Positions 1-5,070 of a stretch of DNA of 5,070 nucleotides are shown piece by piece. Below the pieces are notes generated by a model that saw only the letters and a list, made by a program, of their open reading frames with translations, did not search any database and was not told where the DNA came from. Within the stretch, counting starts at the first letter, position 1; every line of letters starts with the position of its first letter. A program made the position numbers and the translations under genes. The stretch covers positions 1 through 5,070 of the forward strand of contig JAJZPJ010000193.1 in the NCBI GenBank assembly GCA_021811225.1. Direction: 5' to 3'. This stretch comes from Pseudomonadota bacterium. GTDB taxonomy: Bacteria > Pseudomonadota > Gammaproteobacteria > Burkholderiales > Rhodocyclaceae.

Positions 1-2
1 AG

Positions 3-296
3 GACGGCGCCCCGTTGCGCCTGGTGGTGCCTTGGAAGTACGGCTTCAAGGGCGCCAAGTCCATCGTCAAAATCCGCCTGACCGATCGCCAGCCGCAAAC
101 CGCCTGGATGAAAGCCGCCCCCAACGAATACGGCTTCTATTCCAACGTCAATCCCGCGGTCGACCATCCGCGCTGGTCGCAGGCGACCGAGCGGCGCATC
201 GGCGAATTCTTTAAGAGAAAGACGCTGCTGTTCAACGGCTACGGCGACCAGGTGGCGCAGCTCTACGCCGGCATGGACTTGCGGAAATATTTCTGA
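3..296 (+). CDS. msrP: MsrP, periplasmic methionine-sulfoxide reductase, catalytic subunit (3' end only)
   Basis: The last 97 codons of a gene whose start lies left of the window; the reading frame begins at base 3 and ends in TGA at 294-296. The product is the molybdopterin-containing catalytic subunit that reduces methionine sulfoxide in periplasmic proteins. Recognised from the C-terminal part of the YedY/MsrP family: LRLVVPWKYGFKGAKSI near the beginning of the visible part, then EYGFYSNVNP, VDHPRWSQATER, and the ending LLFNGYGDQVAQLYAGMDLR. These match the remembered E. coli protein almost block for block. The N-terminal Tat signal and the molybdenum-ligating cysteine expected in this family lie outside the window and cannot be checked. 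Its stop shares one base with the msrQ start, so the two are almost certainly one operon. The TTG at base 15 is an internal codon, not the start. Confidence 0.95.
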   Translation, partial: DGAPLRLVVPWKYGFKGAKSIVKIRLTDRQPQTAWMKAAPNEYGFYSNVNPAVDHPRWSQATERRIGEFFKRKTLLFNGYGDQVAQLYAGMDLRKYF

Positions 297-955
297 TGGC
301 GAAGCAGCCCTCGGGGCGACAGATCGGGGCGATCAAGGCGATCTTGTTCGTTCTCTGCCTGCTGCCGCTGATGCGCCTGGCCTGGGGCGCATGGCAGGAC
401 GCGCTGGGGGCCAACCCGATCGAGTTCATCCAGCGTTCGCTGGGCACCTGGACGCTCAACTTCCTGCTGATCACGCTGACGGTATCACCGCTGCGCAAAG
501 TTCTCGGCTGGCACTGGCTGTTGCGGCTGCGCCGGATGCTCGGCCTGTTCGCCTTCGCTTACGCCCTGCTGCATCTCTTCAGTTACCTCTGGCTCGATCA
601 GTTCTTCGACTGGCAGGCGATCGCCAAGGATATCGTCAAGCGGCCCTTCATCACCGTCGGCATGGCCGCCTTCATTCTGCTCGTACCGCTCGCCGTCACC
701 TCCAGCAACGCCATGATCAGGCGCCTTGGCGGCAGACGCTGGCAACAGCTGCACCGATCGATCTATACCGTCGCCATTTTCGCCGTCCTGCACTACTGGT
801 GGCTGGTGAAGCTGGACGTCACCTTGCCGGCGATCTATGCCGCGCTGCTCTTCCTGCTGCTGCTGGTGCGCGCATTCTGGCGCGAACAGGAACGACAACG
901 CCAGTTGTCCGGGGGAAAGCCGGTCAGGACATTCACGATCGTGGCGAAACAGTAG
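296..955 (+). CDS. msrQ: MsrQ, haem-binding membrane subunit of the MsrPQ system
   Basis: A 219-residue inner-membrane cytochrome b-type protein of the ferric-reductase-like transmembrane family that passes electrons from the cytoplasmic/quinone side to periplasmic MsrP. Hydrophobic segments lie at about residues 11-30, 51-66, 81-100, 118-135, 155-171 and 177-192, giving the usual five- to six-helix layout. Candidate haem-ligand histidines are H93 (ALLHLFSYLWLD), H153 (QQLHRSIY) and H166 (AVLHYWWLVK), at the spacing known for the family; H73 is a further histidine. SNAMIRRLGGRRWQQLHR is a typical family block. Length is normal (E. coli about 211). The ATG overlaps the msrP stop in TGATG, which points to translational coupling; only a weak purine run (GGAAA, about 283-287) precedes it. 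The last 23 bases overlap the end of bioC on the other strand. Identity is very secure. Confidence 0.96.
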   Translation: MAKQPSGRQIGAIKAILFVLCLLPLMRLAWGAWQDALGANPIEFIQRSLGTWTLNFLLITLTVSPLRKVLGWHWLLRLRRMLGLFAFAYALLHLFSYLWLDQFFDWQAIAKDIVKRPFITVGMAAFILLVPLAVTSSNAMIRRLGGRRWQQLHRSIYTVAIFAVLHYWWLVKLDVTLPAIYAALLFLLLLVRAFWREQERQRQLSGGKPVRTFTIVAKQ

Positions 956-1826
956 TCGCCCGGGTCTCGAAGCGGACGATCGCGCGGCCGTCGGCGGTCG
1001 TCTTGGGCTGCGCCTTCCAGGCATGGCCGTAGACGATCTCGAAGCTCGCCGGCAAGCGGCCATCGATGCGCCGAGCGGCGTAAGCGGCGAACGCCTTGCG
1101 CCAGTCCCGCCAGGGCAGCCGCCCCAGGAGTCCGTCGCGCACCCCCAGATGCCGCTGATCGGCCAGCAGACCTCGCGCCGTCCGGTAGGTCAAGGTCACC
1201 ATCTCCATGTCCATCACCGGATCGGCGAAACCCGCCGCCAGCAACGCGTCGCCGACGTCGTGCATGTCACGGAAGTTGCGCAAGGGCGCGGCGACGCCGG
1301 CATCCGCGCAGGCGGCGCGCAATTCCTTCAGGGTGTCGGGGCCGAGCATCGAGAACATCAACAGACCGCCTACCTCGAGCACGCGATTGAGTTCCCGAAA
1401 TGCCGGCAAGGGCTCGTCGAGCCAGTGCAGCATCAGATTCGACCAAGCCAGGCCCAGCGATCCGCTTGCCAGCGGCAGGGCGCGCACGTCGGCATTGATC
1501 GGGCAGGGGGCGCGTCCCAGCAAGCGCTGGGGCAGCGAGGCGCGCGCCTTCACCTGCGCGAGCATGGCGGCCGCCGAATCGACGGCCAGCGGCAGGGCCG
1601 CGGGATAACGCCGCTGCAACTGGCGCAGGCCGTCGCCGGTGGCGCAGCCGATGTCGGCAAGCCGCGCCGGCGCAATGCGCACCAGATCGAGACGTTCAGC
1701 CAGGCGCAGACCGGTCTCGCGCGCGAGCACCGCGGCCGCGTCGTAGCTCTGTGCGGCGAGGGAAAACGCCCGCCTCACCGCGGCCCCGTCGTCCGGCTCA
1801 CATCGCCTTGAGGCCCAGGCGGGCAA
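933..1826 (-). CDS. bioC: BioC, malonyl-[acyl-carrier protein] O-methyltransferase (biotin synthesis)
   Basis: A SAM-dependent class I methyltransferase of 297 residues. BioC methylates the free carboxyl of malonyl-ACP so that fatty-acid synthesis can build the pimeloyl chain of biotin. Visible parts: the N-terminal VRRAFSLAAQSYD block (17-29), SAM motif I LADIGCATGDG (56-66), acidic D83 after strand 2, NADVRALPL (111-119), SNLMLHW (129-135) and FSMLGPDTLKELR (158-170). It is the second gene of a leftward operon; its 5' end overlaps bioB by 29 bases. Start choice is uncertain: TTG at 1826 keeps a natural-looking lead-in (PDDGAAVRRAF), while GTG at 1778 would give 281 residues and remove the overlap; no ATG is available upstream. 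The pairing with bioB supports BioC. The DTLKELR block also occurs in relatives of the NDUFAF5-type family, so a search should confirm the subfamily. Confidence 0.88.
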   Translation of the reverse strand: MPAWASRRCEPDDGAAVRRAFSLAAQSYDAAAVLARETGLRLAERLDLVRIAPARLADIGCATGDGLRQLQRRYPAALPLAVDSAAAMLAQVKARASLPQRLLGRAPCPINADVRALPLASGSLGLAWSNLMLHWLDEPLPAFRELNRVLEVGGLLMFSMLGPDTLKELRAACADAGVAAPLRNFRDMHDVGDALLAAGFADPVMDMEMVTLTYRTARGLLADQRHLGVRDGLLGRLPWRDWRKAFAAYAARRIDGRLPASFEIVYGHAWKAQPKTTADGRAIVRFETRATTVSPRS

Positions 1827-2763
1827 AGAGTTTCTCGTCGTGCCCGGCCTCGGGGTTGTCCGCGGTGAGCAGTTTGTCGCCGTAGAAGATCGAATTTGCG
1901 CCGGCCAGAAAACACAGCGCCTGCAATTCGTCGGACATCTGCTCGCGTCCGGCGGACAGCCTCACCATGCTTCGCGGCATGGCGATGCGGGCGCAGGCGA
2001 TGGTGCGGACGAATTCGAAGGGATCGAGGGCAGCCGCGTTCTCCAGCGGCGTGCCGGGAATCGCCACCAGATGATTGATCGGCACCGACTCCGGCGGGGG
2101 ATCCATATTGGCCAACTCCGCGACCAGCGCAGCGCGGACGCGGCGGCTCTCGCCCATGCCGACGATGCCGCCGCAGCAGACGTTGATGCCGGCGTCGCGC
2201 ACCTTGGCCAGCGTGTCGAAGCGGTCTTCCTGGCAGTGACTGGTGATCACCTGAGCGTAGAATTCCGGGGCGGTGTCGAGATTGTGATTGTAGTAATCCA
2301 GTCCGGCCGCCTTCAACTGCTCGGCCTGGCCCTGCTGCAGCATGCCCAGGGTGACGCAGGTTTCCATGCCGAGGTCCTTGACCGCGCGCACCATGGCGCT
2401 CACCTGTTCCAGATCCTTTTGCTTCGGTCCGCGCCAGGCGGCGCCCATGCAGAAGCGGCTGGCGCCTTGCTCGCGGGCAGCCGTGGCCGCGGCGACGACC
2501 TCTTCGAGCGACAGCAGCGACTCGCGCTCGACTTCGGTGTCGTGCCGCGCCGATTGCGAACAATAGCCGCAGTCCTCCGAGCAACCCCCGGTCTTGATCG
2601 AGAGCAGGGTCGAACGCTGCACGGCATTGGCGTCAAAATGCGCGCGGTGCACCTCTTGTGCGCGGTAGATGAGATCGTTGAAAGGCAGTGCGAACAGCGC
2701 CTCGATCTCCTCGGTGCGCCACTTTCTGGGGGACGGGTCTGGTTTTTTGGCTATGGCTGGCAT
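1798..2763 (-). CDS. bioB: BioB, biotin synthase (radical SAM)
   Basis: A 321-residue radical-SAM enzyme that inserts sulfur into dethiobiotin to give biotin, the last step of the pathway. The radical-SAM motif CSEDCGYC supplies C61, C65 and C68 for the [4Fe-4S] cluster. The [2Fe-2S] cluster ligands known from E. coli are matched by C105 (RFCMGAAWR), C136 (METCVTLGM), C196 (INVCCGGI) and R268 (MVRLSAGR). The YNHNLDT block (158-164), PINHLVAIPGTPL (228-240) and FYGDKLLT (293-300) are also family hallmarks. All key residues are present, so it should be active. ATG at 2763 is the only sensible start; the ribosome site is poor (GAG about nine bases upstream). The gene ends LKAM-stop inside the start region of bioC. 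No bioA, bioF or bioD lies in this window. Confidence 0.97.
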   Translation of the reverse strand: MPAIAKKPDPSPRKWRTEEIEALFALPFNDLIYRAQEVHRAHFDANAVQRSTLLSIKTGGCSEDCGYCSQSARHDTEVERESLLSLEEVVAAATAAREQGASRFCMGAAWRGPKQKDLEQVSAMVRAVKDLGMETCVTLGMLQQGQAEQLKAAGLDYYNHNLDTAPEFYAQVITSHCQEDRFDTLAKVRDAGINVCCGGIVGMGESRRVRAALVAELANMDPPPESVPINHLVAIPGTPLENAAALDPFEFVRTIACARIAMPRSMVRLSAGREQMSDELQALCFLAGANSIFYGDKLLTADNPEAGHDEKLFARLGLKAM

Positions 2764-2826
2764 GGGCGGAACTCGGTCTGGGGAGCGTAAAATGCGGAGG
2801 GCAGATCATCAACGAAGGGGCTGCGC
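2764..2826. promoter_or_regulatory. Divergent bioB / comF intergenic region
   Basis: These 63 bases separate the head-to-head genes bioB (leftward) and comF (rightward), so both transcripts probably start in or near here. It is the only relatively AT-containing spot in the neighbourhood. For comF, TAAAAT at 2788-2793 matches five of six bases of a sigma-70 -10 box, but no acceptable -35 lies 16-18 bases upstream. For bioB I see only weak boxes: TTGATG (complement of 2807-2812) followed too closely by T-rich sequence. I looked for the BirA-type operator (a palindrome of TTGTAAACC and GGTTTACAA) and saw none. The promoter role comes from gene orientation; exact boxes are tentative. Confidence 0.45.
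2814..2820 (+). promoter_or_regulatory. Ribosome binding site of comF
   Basis: GAAGGGG sits six bases before the TTG at 2827. This supports the TTG as the true comF start over the ATG at 2866, whose GGAG is only one base away and so too close to work well. Confidence 0.55.
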
Positions 2827-3531
2827 TTGTCAATTTATCGCGCCACGGCAGCGATACTCCGGAGCATGGGCGCGGCGCTCCTGCCGCAGGACTGTCTGCT
2901 CTGCGGCGCCAAGTCCGGCACGGCGCTGCTCTGCCGCGACTGCGCCGCTGCCCTGCCGCGACTGCCGCACGGCGTATGTCCGGTCTGTGCGCTGCCCTCA
3001 ACGGCCGGAGCGGTCTGCGGCAGTTGCCTCGCGCAGGCGCCGCATTTCGATGCCACCGTCGCCGGCTTCCGTTACGGCTTTCCGCTCGACCGCCTGGTGC
3101 AAGCGCTCAAGTACCGGCAGCGCCTGGCGCTGGCGCCGTGGTTTGCCCGTGCCTTGTTAGCCGGCGCCCGACCGGACGGCGAACTGATACTGGCGCTGCC
3201 GCTAGGGGCGCGCCGCCTGAGGGAGCGCGGCTTCAACCAGGCGCTGGAGATCGCCAGGCCGCTCGCGCGCACGCTCGGCCTGCCGCTGGCCATCGGGAAC
3301 TGCGTTCGCATCAAGGACACCGCGCCGCAGACCAGCCTGCCCTGGCGGGCCAGGCAGAACAACGTGCGCGGATCCTTCGAGTGCCGCCAGGATCTGACCG
3401 GGAAATCGGTGCTGGTGATCGACGACGTGATGACCAGCGGCGCGACGCTGAACGAGTTCGCCCGCATCCTGAAAAAGTGCGGCGCCCGCCGGGTCAGCAA
3501 CTGGGTCGTGGCGCGGACACTGAAGCCCTGA
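2827..3531 (+). CDS. comF: ComF family protein, zinc finger plus phosphoribosyltransferase domain
   Basis: A 234-residue cytoplasmic protein of the ComF/GntX family. In naturally competent bacteria ComF is needed for taking up or processing incoming single-stranded DNA; its enzymatic activity, if any, is not settled. The N-terminal part carries four CxxC pairs, C23/C26, C36/C39, C51/C54 and C64/C67, enough for two zinc sites. Then follow FRYGFPLDRLVQALKYR (81-97), RGFNQA (134-139) and the PRPP-binding loop VLVIDDVMTSGAT (195-207), the type I phosphoribosyltransferase signature. The TTG start is chosen because of the GAAGGGG ribosome site at the right distance; ATG at 2866 would remove 13 residues but keep every cysteine. 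Its TGA lies six bases before the trmL ATG, so the two are co-transcribed. Presence of comF alone does not show natural competence. Confidence 0.92.
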   Translation: MSIYRATAAILRSMGAALLPQDCLLCGAKSGTALLCRDCAAALPRLPHGVCPVCALPSTAGAVCGSCLAQAPHFDATVAGFRYGFPLDRLVQALKYRQRLALAPWFARALLAGARPDGELILALPLGARRLRERGFNQALEIARPLARTLGLPLAIGNCVRIKDTAPQTSLPWRARQNNVRGSFECRQDLTGKSVLVIDDVMTSGATLNEFARILKKCGARRVSNWVVARTLKP

Positions 3532-3537
3532 TTGCGC

Positions 3538-4005
3538 ATGACGCTCGCCATCGTTCTCTATCAGCCGGAAATTCCGCCCAACACCGGCAACATCATCCGC
3601 CTGTGCGCCAATGTCGGCGCCCGCCTGCATCTCGTCAAGCCGCTCGGTTTCGATCTGAGCGAAGCGCGATTGCGCCGCGCCGGCCTGGACTATGCCGAAC
3701 TCACCGAGGTTCGCGTCCATGAGGACTGGGCAGCCTGCCTGGCGACGCTCGGCGAGCGGCGCCTGTTCGCGCTCTCGACGCGCGGCAGCGTGCGCCATGA
3801 CGGCCCGCACTACCGGCCCGACGACGCTTTCCTGTTCGGCCCGGAGACGCGCGGCCTGCCCGACGACATCCTGGCCGGAATCGATCCCGCGCGCAGGCTG
3901 AGGCTGCCGATGAGGCCGGGCAACCGCAGCATCAATCTCTCCAACACGGTGGCGGTGGTGGCCTTCGAGGCCTGGCGGCAGATGGACTTTGCTGGCGGCG
4001 GTTGA
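3538..4005 (+). CDS. trmL: TrmL, tRNA (cytidine/uridine-34-2'-O)-methyltransferase
   Basis: A 155-residue SPOUT-class methyltransferase that uses SAM to 2'-O-methylate the wobble nucleotide of leucine tRNAs with CAA and cmnm5UAA anticodons in E. coli. Family blocks are all present: the N-terminal IVLYQPEIPPNTGNIIRLCAN (6-25), LRRAGLDY (45-52), FGPETRGLP (100-108) and the C-terminal knot LPMRPGNRSINLSN (123-136) followed by AFEAWRQ (142-148). Length matches the family (E. coli 157). I chose ATG at 3538 because it puts the conserved TLAIVLYQPEIPP at the very N-terminus; an in-frame TTG at 3532, directly after the comF stop and six bases after GAAG, would add two residues and cannot be excluded. 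It follows comF with six bases between stop and ATG, which suggests coupling. Confidence 0.96.
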   Translation: MTLAIVLYQPEIPPNTGNIIRLCANVGARLHLVKPLGFDLSEARLRRAGLDYAELTEVRVHEDWAACLATLGERRLFALSTRGSVRHDGPHYRPDDAFLFGPETRGLPDDILAGIDPARRLRLPMRPGNRSINLSNTVAVVAFEAWRQMDFAGGG

Positions 4006-4020
4006 TACCAGCCGGAACGC
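4006..4020. other. Very short convergent gap between trmL and gpsA
   Basis: Only 15 bases separate the two stop codons. There is no stem followed by a T run here on either strand, so neither transcript has an obvious intrinsic terminator at this spot; readthrough into the opposite gene or Rho-dependent ending is likely. Confidence 0.5.
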
Positions 4021-5004
4021 TCATTCGTCCTTCGGGTCGCGCCCCATCAATTGCTCCACAGCGAGGTCCGGCGTCATGGTGCCGGCGAGCACGGCGCAGA
4101 CGGCGCGGGTGATCGGCATGTCGACGCCCAGCGTCGCGGCCCGCCGCGCCACTTCCTGCGCGCTGGACACGCCCTCGGCCACATGCCCCAGTTCGCGGGC
4201 AATCGCCGCCAGCGGCCTGCCCGAGGCCAGCGCCAAGCCGACGCGACGATTGCGCGACAGGTCCCCGGTGCAGGTGAGGATCAAGTCGCCCATGCCCGCC
4301 AGCCCCATGAAGGTCTCGCGCCTGCCGCCCAGCGCCATCCCGAACCGGGTGATCTCCGCCAGACCGCGGGTGATCAGCGCCGCGCGCGCGTTGTTGCCGA
4401 GCCCCAGACCGTCGGAGATGCCCGCGGCGATTGCCAGCACGTTCTTGACCGCGCCGCCGATCTCGGCGCCGACGACGTCGTCGTTGGCGTATAGGCGCAG
4501 ACGCGGGCCGGACAGGGCGTGCACCCAGCGATGGGCGAAGCGCGCATCGCTGGTGGCGAGGCACAGCGCGGTCGGCAGTCCGCGCGCCACCTCCTGGGCG
4601 AAGCTCGGCCCGGTCAGGGCACCGGACGGCACATCGCCCGGCATTTCTTCTGCCGCGACCTGGTGGGGCAACAGCCCGCTGCCCGCCTCCAATCCCTTGC
4701 ACAGCCACAGGAAGGGCAAGCTCGGCGCGGTCTCGCGCAATGCCGCCAGGGTGGGTCTCAGACCGGAGAGCGGCACCGCCACCAGCGCCAGTTCGACGGC
4801 CCTGACGGTGGCGGAAAAATCGCCGGAGATAGTCACCGCTTCGGGCAGGGCAAAGCCCGGCAGATAGCGCTCGTTCTCGCGCTGCGCGCGCAGCAGTTCG
4901 ACTTGTACGGGGTCGCGCACCCACAGCGCGATCTCGTGACGGCTAGACAGACTGATGGCCAGGGCGGAACCCCAGGCACCGGCGCCGAGCACCGCGATCT
5001 TCAT
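4021..5004 (-). CDS. gpsA: GpsA, NAD(P)-dependent glycerol-3-phosphate dehydrogenase
   Basis: A 327-residue cytoplasmic enzyme that reduces dihydroxyacetone phosphate to sn-glycerol-3-phosphate, the backbone for phospholipid synthesis. Visible parts: N-terminal Rossmann motif GAGAWG (7-12) right after the start, VPLSGLRP (77-84), LCKGLE with K103 (101-106), LTGPSFAQEVARGLPTA (130-146), GAVKNVLAIAAGISDGL (184-200) with the expected catalytic lysine K187, NNARAALITRG (204-214), and GLAGMGDLILTCTG (234-247) with the conserved D240. ATG at 5004 is chosen since the Rossmann strand MKIAVLGAG starts there as in most homologues; the frame stays open to a TTG at 5052, but those 16 extra residues look unlike any family sequence. 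Ribosome site is poor. It converges on trmL; in E. coli gpsA and trmL also lie close together (with cysE between), so the neighbourhood is ordinary. Confidence 0.96.
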   Translation of the reverse strand: MKIAVLGAGAWGSALAISLSSRHEIALWVRDPVQVELLRAQRENERYLPGFALPEAVTISGDFSATVRAVELALVAVPLSGLRPTLAALRETAPSLPFLWLCKGLEAGSGLLPHQVAAEEMPGDVPSGALTGPSFAQEVARGLPTALCLATSDARFAHRWVHALSGPRLRLYANDDVVGAEIGGAVKNVLAIAAGISDGLGLGNNARAALITRGLAEITRFGMALGGRRETFMGLAGMGDLILTCTGDLSRNRRVGLALASGRPLAAIARELGHVAEGVSSAQEVARRAATLGVDMPITRAVCAVLAGTMTPDLAVEQLMGRDPKDE

Positions 5005-5070
5005 GGCCGCCGGCCGAGCCAAGGCGGAAGATTCAAGAGGTTGCGGGGGCAACGAGCAACGGCCAGCCCC
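5005..5070 (-). other. Region upstream of gpsA, no identifiable gene
   Basis: This is the last stretch of the window. Read leftward, one frame ends in TGA at 5033-5035 after 11 sense codons (ending APATS), and another ends in a TGA overlapping the gpsA ATG (ending LGRRP). Either could be the tail of an upstream gene, but both are too short to recognise. I see no clear promoter boxes or strong ribosome site. Confidence 0.3.

Noticed and set aside
934..943. Perfect palindrome CACGATCGTG as a terminator or operator
   Set aside because: It has no loop and no T run, lies within two coding regions, and CGATCG-type words are common in this GC-rich DNA.
837..1811. Long rightward open frame (324 codons) across bioC
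   Set aside because: It is antisense to bioC, is rich in R, Q, G, H and A, and shows no domain; a typical shadow frame in GC-rich DNA.
1840..2790. Long rightward open frame (316 codons) across bioB
   Set aside because: It mirrors bioB almost entirely, and its composition follows from the complement of bioB codons; bioB has every catalytic residue.
2688..3722. Rightward open frame (344 codons) covering comF and part of trmL
   Set aside because: It runs in another frame through two well-recognised genes and its product is a low-complexity R/A/P/G-rich sequence.
4376..4394. Alternating CG run as a special structure
   Set aside because: It encodes the conserved NNARAALI block of GpsA and is explained by alanine and arginine codons.
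3932..4924. Leftward open frame (330 codons) over gpsA
   Set aside because: It is a frame-shifted reading of gpsA, full of R, G and A, without any family motif.

Overview
This is a compact, GC-rich chromosomal window (G+C well above 60% by eye) filled almost end to end with housekeeping and repair genes. The gene set, the closeness of the MsrP and MsrQ sequences to the E. coli type, and the NVCCGGI form of the third BioB cysteine segment suggest a Gram-negative proteobacterium, most likely a betaproteobacterium of the Rhodocyclales kind. That placement is inferred from protein style and gene order, not from a phylogeny. I see no mobile element, CRISPR array, tRNA, rRNA or other sign of an accessory region.

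Layout: (1) Bases 3-296 (+) hold the last 97 codons of msrP, the periplasmic molybdenum methionine-sulfoxide reductase. It shares one base with msrQ (296-955, +), which encodes its haem-binding membrane electron donor. (2) On the minus strand, bioB (1798-2763) and bioC (933-1826) form an overlapping biotin operon read leftward. The 3' ends of bioC and msrQ overlap tail to tail by 23 bases. (3) A 63-base gap (2764-2826) separates bioB from the divergent pair comF (2827-3531, +) and trmL (3538-4005, +), which are nearly fused. (4) gpsA (4021-5004, -) converges on trmL across only 15 bases. The last 66 bases, upstream of gpsA, hold no gene I can identify.

Functionally, MsrP/MsrQ repair oxidised methionines in envelope proteins using electrons from the membrane. 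BioC primes fatty-acid synthesis for making the biotin pimeloyl chain, and BioB performs the last step of biotin synthesis. ComF is a zinc-finger phosphoribosyltransferase-fold protein tied to DNA uptake and processing in other bacteria. TrmL 2'-O-methylates the wobble base of certain leucine tRNAs. GpsA makes sn-glycerol-3-phosphate for phospholipids. These are separate pathways packed tightly together. I found no convincing undescribed system. The points worth a look are overlaps, start-codon choices and the exact subfamily of the bioC product.
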